Positions 19,495 to 22,529 of a stretch of 22,529 nt of DNA are shown in pieces; within the stretch, counting starts at the first letter, position 1, and every line of letters starts with the position of its first letter. The translations under genes and the position numbers were made by a program. The notes beneath the pieces are model-generated. The model made no database searches. It had not been told where the DNA came from and was given only the letters and a program-made list of their open reading frames with translations. The DNA comes from a virus. The stretch lies in IMG/VR virus record IMGVR_UViG_3300018081_000021, positions 1 to 22,529 of that record. The stretch is one strand, 5' to 3'.

Positions 19495-21213
19495 ATGGCC
19501 ATCAGCGCAAACATCTTCGAAAAGTGCCTCCCCGCTATTGGTAACTCCATCGCCTCCTGTGGTGCCGTCACACTCTGTGACGTTATCACCGCCGAAAGCG
19601 ATGAACTTTCCAATATCTTCACCGATGGTTCCGGACACTTCCGGGACCTGCGAGCCCTCCTTGCCACCCAGTTTGAGATCAAGGCCTGCGGAGCCAGAAC
19701 CAATGGGCTCTACGATTTCCTCATGTCCAACAAACGGATGATGGGAAATAAAAAGATCGTCATGCCGCTTGGTCCTGGCAACTCCGAGGTATCTCCCTTC
19801 GTCCTGGCCCACCAGGATTCCGTCATCAACGCGGAATATTGGTCCTTAAAGAACCTCTTCGTCTCCGGCGGCACCTACACTATCCACGTCAACTCGCGGG
19901 CGAGTATCCCACTGGATGAGCAGTGGTTTGTTACGGGCATGAACATTTATGTCAATGCTCGGGCTGCCAGCGGAACGGCCCTGCGTGGTTCCTTCTTGGT
20001 CGTCAGCTCTCAGGTTTCAACCTTCGGTGGAGCTGCCACCATCATGATTACGGCCACCGCCCAAAACGACACCTTGGGTTGGGTAGCCAAAGCCGCCTTC
20101 TCCGGTTTCACGGGGGGTGCCCCGCTCTCGGCGGGTGTGGTCATCCGGGGTTCCGCCAACGTCCAGGACGTGGAACGCTGGTGCTACAACCGCCCCGCGC
20201 TCAACCCCAGGAAACACGTGCCATTCTGGTTTGAGACCGACCGTTACACCATGTGCACCGACCAGCTCTATGAAGCCTTCTTCAAGAAGCTGCAAGGTGG
20301 CAACGAATACTTCAAGCTCTTCGGGGATGTGGATTCAACCCAGCGCAATAAGCAACTGGGCGAGATCTTCCAGCGGGAATGGATCAACAAATTCTTCTGG
20401 AACAAACGCATCTCCACCAACCAAACACTGGCCACCTACCGCTCGCTGGCCGAGGTGGTGACGTTCACTAACTCCACTCAAGGCCTCTACGTTCCCGGTG
20501 AAGGCCGCTGCGTGGGCCGCAAAGCCAATGCCATCGGAGTGTATGAGCAGTTGGCCGAGTGCGGTCAGGTCTTTGACTTGCAGAATCAACAGCTCAACTT
20601 GGTCGAGCTCTTTGAGAGCCTCATCTACCCCATCTGGCGCGCCCGTGGCGACCAGGGCATCCCCAATGATGTCATCGAGATCTTCACCGATAGCTTCACC
20701 GCCTCCCAGATCCAACGGGGCATGATCGAATACTACGACACCCGCTCTGACGGATTGGCCCGGTTCATGATCAATACCGACAAGGTCATGAGCGGCAAGA
20801 TGGGTTCGCTCGGGTTCAACTACAACGAATACGAGCTCCAGTACCCAATCGTTAAGTTGCGCATCGTCACCAACAATTACTTCGACGACTTCGCCACGGC
20901 CATGACGGCGGAGAATCAGGGCAGCGCGGGCCGGTTCTTGTTCATTCTGGACTTCACCAGCATCTATCCGGGCATCATCACCTCCAACTCCAAGAAACAT
21001 ACCACGGGTGAAATCGAGAAGTTGGCGCAAATCGACCGCGACTACGCCTGTGTCATGGAAAATCCTACCCAGGAAGTTGCGCTCAATTCCCTCACCTGGA
21101 CAGCCGTCGTGGAGTGCCCAGCCACCAGTGCGATAGTCGAGAATTTTGACATCACGAGAATTCCTAAGGGTGATGCTGGGCAGACTCCTTACGGGGACCT
21201 TTACCAAGTGTAA
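19495..21213 (+). CDS. Major capsid protein candidate
   Basis: 572 residues from ATG 19495. It starts AISANIFEKCLPAIGNSIAS and contains many beta-rich stretches (IHVNSRASIPLDEQWFVTGM, AATIMITATAQNDTLGWVAK), later FWFETDRYTMCTDQLYEAFF and MGSLGFNYNEYELQYPIVKL. The order portal, scaffold, this gene, connector-like genes is the standard head order and is the main reason for the call; no capsid motif is unique enough. The codons are strongly biased toward C-ending ones (TTC, ACC, ATC), as expected of a highly expressed gene. A hairpin precedes it and a terminator-like hairpin follows. Confidence 0.7.
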   Translation: MAISANIFEKCLPAIGNSIASCGAVTLCDVITAESDELSNIFTDGSGHFRDLRALLATQFEIKACGARTNGLYDFLMSNKRMMGNKKIVMPLGPGNSEVSPFVLAHQDSVINAEYWSLKNLFVSGGTYTIHVNSRASIPLDEQWFVTGMNIYVNARAASGTALRGSFLVVSSQVSTFGGAATIMITATAQNDTLGWVAKAAFSGFTGGAPLSAGVVIRGSANVQDVERWCYNRPALNPRKHVPFWFETDRYTMCTDQLYEAFFKKLQGGNEYFKLFGDVDSTQRNKQLGEIFQREWINKFFWNKRISTNQTLATYRSLAEVVTFTNSTQGLYVPGEGRCVGRKANAIGVYEQLAECGQVFDLQNQQLNLVELFESLIYPIWRARGDQGIPNDVIEIFTDSFTASQIQRGMIEYYDTRSDGLARFMINTDKVMSGKMGSLGFNYNEYELQYPIVKLRIVTNNYFDDFATAMTAENQGSAGRFLFILDFTSIYPGIITSNSKKHTTGEIEKLAQIDRDYACVMENPTQEVALNSLTWTAVVECPATSAIVENFDITRIPKGDAGQTPYGDLYQV

Positions 21214-21257
21214 CATACACAAAGACTTAGGTTTAGTTTTGTTGCAGTTCATTGGTT

Positions 21258-21303
21258 GGTGCCCTGTTTGAGTTGTCTCTCCTTGCAACTCCAGGGCACT
21301 TTC
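21258..21303 (+). terminator. Terminator-like hairpin after the capsid gene
   Basis: GTGCCCTG (21259-21266) pairs with CAGGGCAC (21292-21299) and, after a three-base bulge, GAGTTG (21270-21275) pairs with CAACTC (21286-21291). TTT then CCC follows. The U-run is short, so partial termination, or a stable 3' end raising capsid mRNA level over downstream genes, is plausible. Confidence 0.5.
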
Positions 21304-21319
21304 CCTAAGGGTTAAGTGC

Positions 21320-21790
21320 ATGCGCAAGTTCTACGCCAAAGAATTACCCGAATCCCCCGTGTATGTGGCTGGTCACCCCCTCATCTTCGACTTCATGGAA
21401 ACAGAGGACTCTGCGCTCATAGCGGAGCTCGATAAGTGCGTTGCTCGGCACGTGGGTGGGGTAGTTGAGATTTCAGAGGAACAGTTCATTGATGAAATAA
21501 AAAAAAAGGAGACCGGGAACAACTCCGCAAACAGCTTGAGGCCCAGGTTGCAGCGAACCGAGTTACAAGCAGTCCAGTGGGACGCTCTGCGTGCTGCGGG
21601 GGGCGGCGTTAGTAGTCAGTTCGCCAAGCCCCAGTTACAGCGCGAACACAGGCCACACAATCGTTCCGGCCTTCCCTCGGGGGCCTCCCCCAACGGCACC
21701 CACCCGACCCCCGATCCCATTGAGGTGCCCACGGCTGAATCCTTTGGTGAAATCCGGCCGCCTACGGCCAAGCTGAAGGACATCCTATGA
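21320..21790 (+). CDS. 156-aa head-module protein with a possible -1 frameshift site
   Basis: ATG 21320, with TAAGG about ten bases upstream. The first 63 residues look well folded (KFYAKELPESPVYVAGHPLI, IAELDKCVARHVGGVVEIS, EEQFIDEIKKK). At 21499-21508 the codons ATA AAA AAA AAG contain the slippery A AAA AAG heptamer within a run of nine A. In frame, the rest is proline-, arginine- and asparagine-rich and ends in an ATGA overlap with the next gene, so the zero frame is probably used. A -1 shift gives GDREQLRKQLEAQVAANRV and stops at 21612 for a 97-aa product. It may be a small head-completion protein; function unknown. Confidence 0.6.
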   Translation: MRKFYAKELPESPVYVAGHPLIFDFMETEDSALIAELDKCVARHVGGVVEISEEQFIDEIKKKETGNNSANSLRPRLQRTELQAVQWDALRAAGGGVSSQFAKPQLQREHRPHNRSGLPSGASPNGTHPTPDPIEVPTAESFGEIRPPTAKLKDIL

Positions 21791-22529
21791 TCGAATTCCA
21801 AACCTTCTCGGCCTTCCGCTCCATCGTCCAGAACCTGGTCACCCCCGAGGACCTGGCCGAGAACCTGGAAGACTGGTTCCGGGACCAGGTTGGCAATGCT
21901 TTGGCCGATCTGCAGACTCTTATCCCATGGATTCGGACCTTTAACATTAACGGATACACGAAGACCGACGTGGAAGAGTTCTGCGCCGCCAGCATCATGG
22001 ATGGACCAACGGGTAAAATTACCCAAGTCTACGCTTATAAGCCGGGCCGGGATTGCAAGAAGCTCTACTACAAACGGGTCAGCACCGCAGCCATGGATTG
22101 CTGGATGGAACGCCAACGCTGTGTGCAGTGCGACTTAACTCCGCCACCCACCAACATCTATGACACTCCCTACTGCAATTACGTCATTCTGGGCGAAGAT
22201 GCGTGCGCGCCTCCTTATCTATCTGGTGAGGAAGATGACTGTCGGTTTAGAGGGTTGGACGATGACTGCCGAATCTTCACGGTTGGGCCAGACTACCGTA
22301 TTTACGCTGCGCCGAGATTTCCCTGTGGATATAATCTATTCGTCCAATGGCAAGGAATCCGGAGAAAGTGGCAAGATAGTGACCTTGTCCCAGTGGACCA
22401 ACAAATCCGAGAAGCAGTGGTCAATTACGTCGAGCACAAAGATGCCTTAAAGGAGCGCAACTCGGTGGCCATGGTCGAATACATGAGCGAATACACCATG
22501 AACCTGCGCACGCTCAAGTATCGCTACCA
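21787..22529 (+). CDS. Head-module structural protein, 3' end beyond the window
   Basis: ATG 21787 forms ATGA with the previous stop, and the frame stays open for 247 residues to the window edge. It starts IEFQTFSAFRSIVQNLVTPE, then has many cysteines and tyrosines in the centre (FCAASIMDG, RCVQCDL, YCNYVILGEDACAPPYLSGE) and a helical region near the edge (REAVVNYVEHKDALKERNSV, MVEYMSEYTMNLRTLKYRY). Its place two genes after the capsid suggests a head-tail connector or neck protein, by synteny only. Confidence 0.65.
   Translation, partial: MIEFQTFSAFRSIVQNLVTPEDLAENLEDWFRDQVGNALADLQTLIPWIRTFNINGYTKTDVEEFCAASIMDGPTGKITQVYAYKPGRDCKKLYYKRVSTAAMDCWMERQRCVQCDLTPPPTNIYDTPYCNYVILGEDACAPPYLSGEEDDCRFRGLDDDCRIFTVGPDYRIYAAPRFPCGYNLFVQWQGIRRKWQDSDLVPVDQQIREAVVNYVEHKDALKERNSVAMVEYMSEYTMNLRTLKYRY

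Noticed and set aside
20335-21327. 330-aa minus-strand open frame opposite the capsid gene
   Set aside because: It is antisense to a gene with strong C-ending codon bias, which leaves the opposite frame open. Its composition (histidine-, valine- and aspartate-rich) is what such antisense frames look like.
1-22529. CRISPR arrays, rRNA, insertion sequences, integrase or attachment sites
   Set aside because: No regularly spaced repeats, no rRNA-like sequence, no transposase or recombinase motifs were seen. Lysogeny cannot be judged from this window.

Overview
This window is a piece of a tailed double-stranded DNA phage or prophage genome. The clearest evidence is a terminase large subunit (GTG at 14442, minus strand). 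Beside it lie a very likely portal, a scaffold-like protein and a major-capsid candidate (14725-21213, plus strand). A replication module contains a DnaD-like initiator with a conserved phage C-terminal domain and a DnaC-like helicase loader (7020-8460). There are no rRNA genes, complete tRNA genes, transposases or CRISPR arrays. The host cannot be fixed from sequence alone. Many genes lack a clear Shine-Dalgarno sequence, one promoter appears to be leaderless, and GTG/TTG starts occur. That would suit a host that depends weakly on Shine-Dalgarno pairing, but this is inference.

Layout. (1) 1-5728, minus strand: about sixteen mostly tiny accessory genes. They include zinc-ribbon proteins, a LamG-like lectin-fold virion protein, an HNH endonuclease with a structured 400-nt leader, a 51-aa membrane protein and many unknowns. 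(2) 5729-7019: a 1.3 kb region with no convincing gene, rich in palindromes and short repeats. It holds six CATATG sites, ATACTG/CAGTAT inverted repeats and an operator-like 16-mer. It is the divergent control region and an origin candidate. (3) 7020-9589, plus strand: initiator, helicase loader, a small zinc/HTH protein and an RmlD-like sugar-nucleotide reductase, all overlapping. (4) 9541-10106, minus strand: a two-gene island (predicted lipoprotein plus a 66-aa protein) with its own sigma70-like, apparently leaderless promoter. (5) 10167-12885, plus strand: a chain of small genes mostly joined by ATGA overlaps, including an SSB-like protein ending in DDVPF, a coiled-coil protein and a winged-helix protein. 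(6) 12889-14442, minus strand: the terminase, inverted relative to the other head genes. (7) 14488-22529, plus strand: head module, running off the right edge in an unfinished gene.

How it fits together. Early genes open the origin and load a helicase. The minus-strand left arm is probably accessory, host-interaction and receptor-related. The right arm builds and packages the head. The most interesting signals are: a 16-bp palindrome shared (14/16) between the control region and the promoter of the inverted lipoprotein island; two in-frame -1 slippery sites (A9 in the gene after the capsid, T7 in a left-arm gene); a duplicated peptide motif separated by an in-frame amber codon before the LamG gene; and hairpins that touch start codons or fill leader regions.
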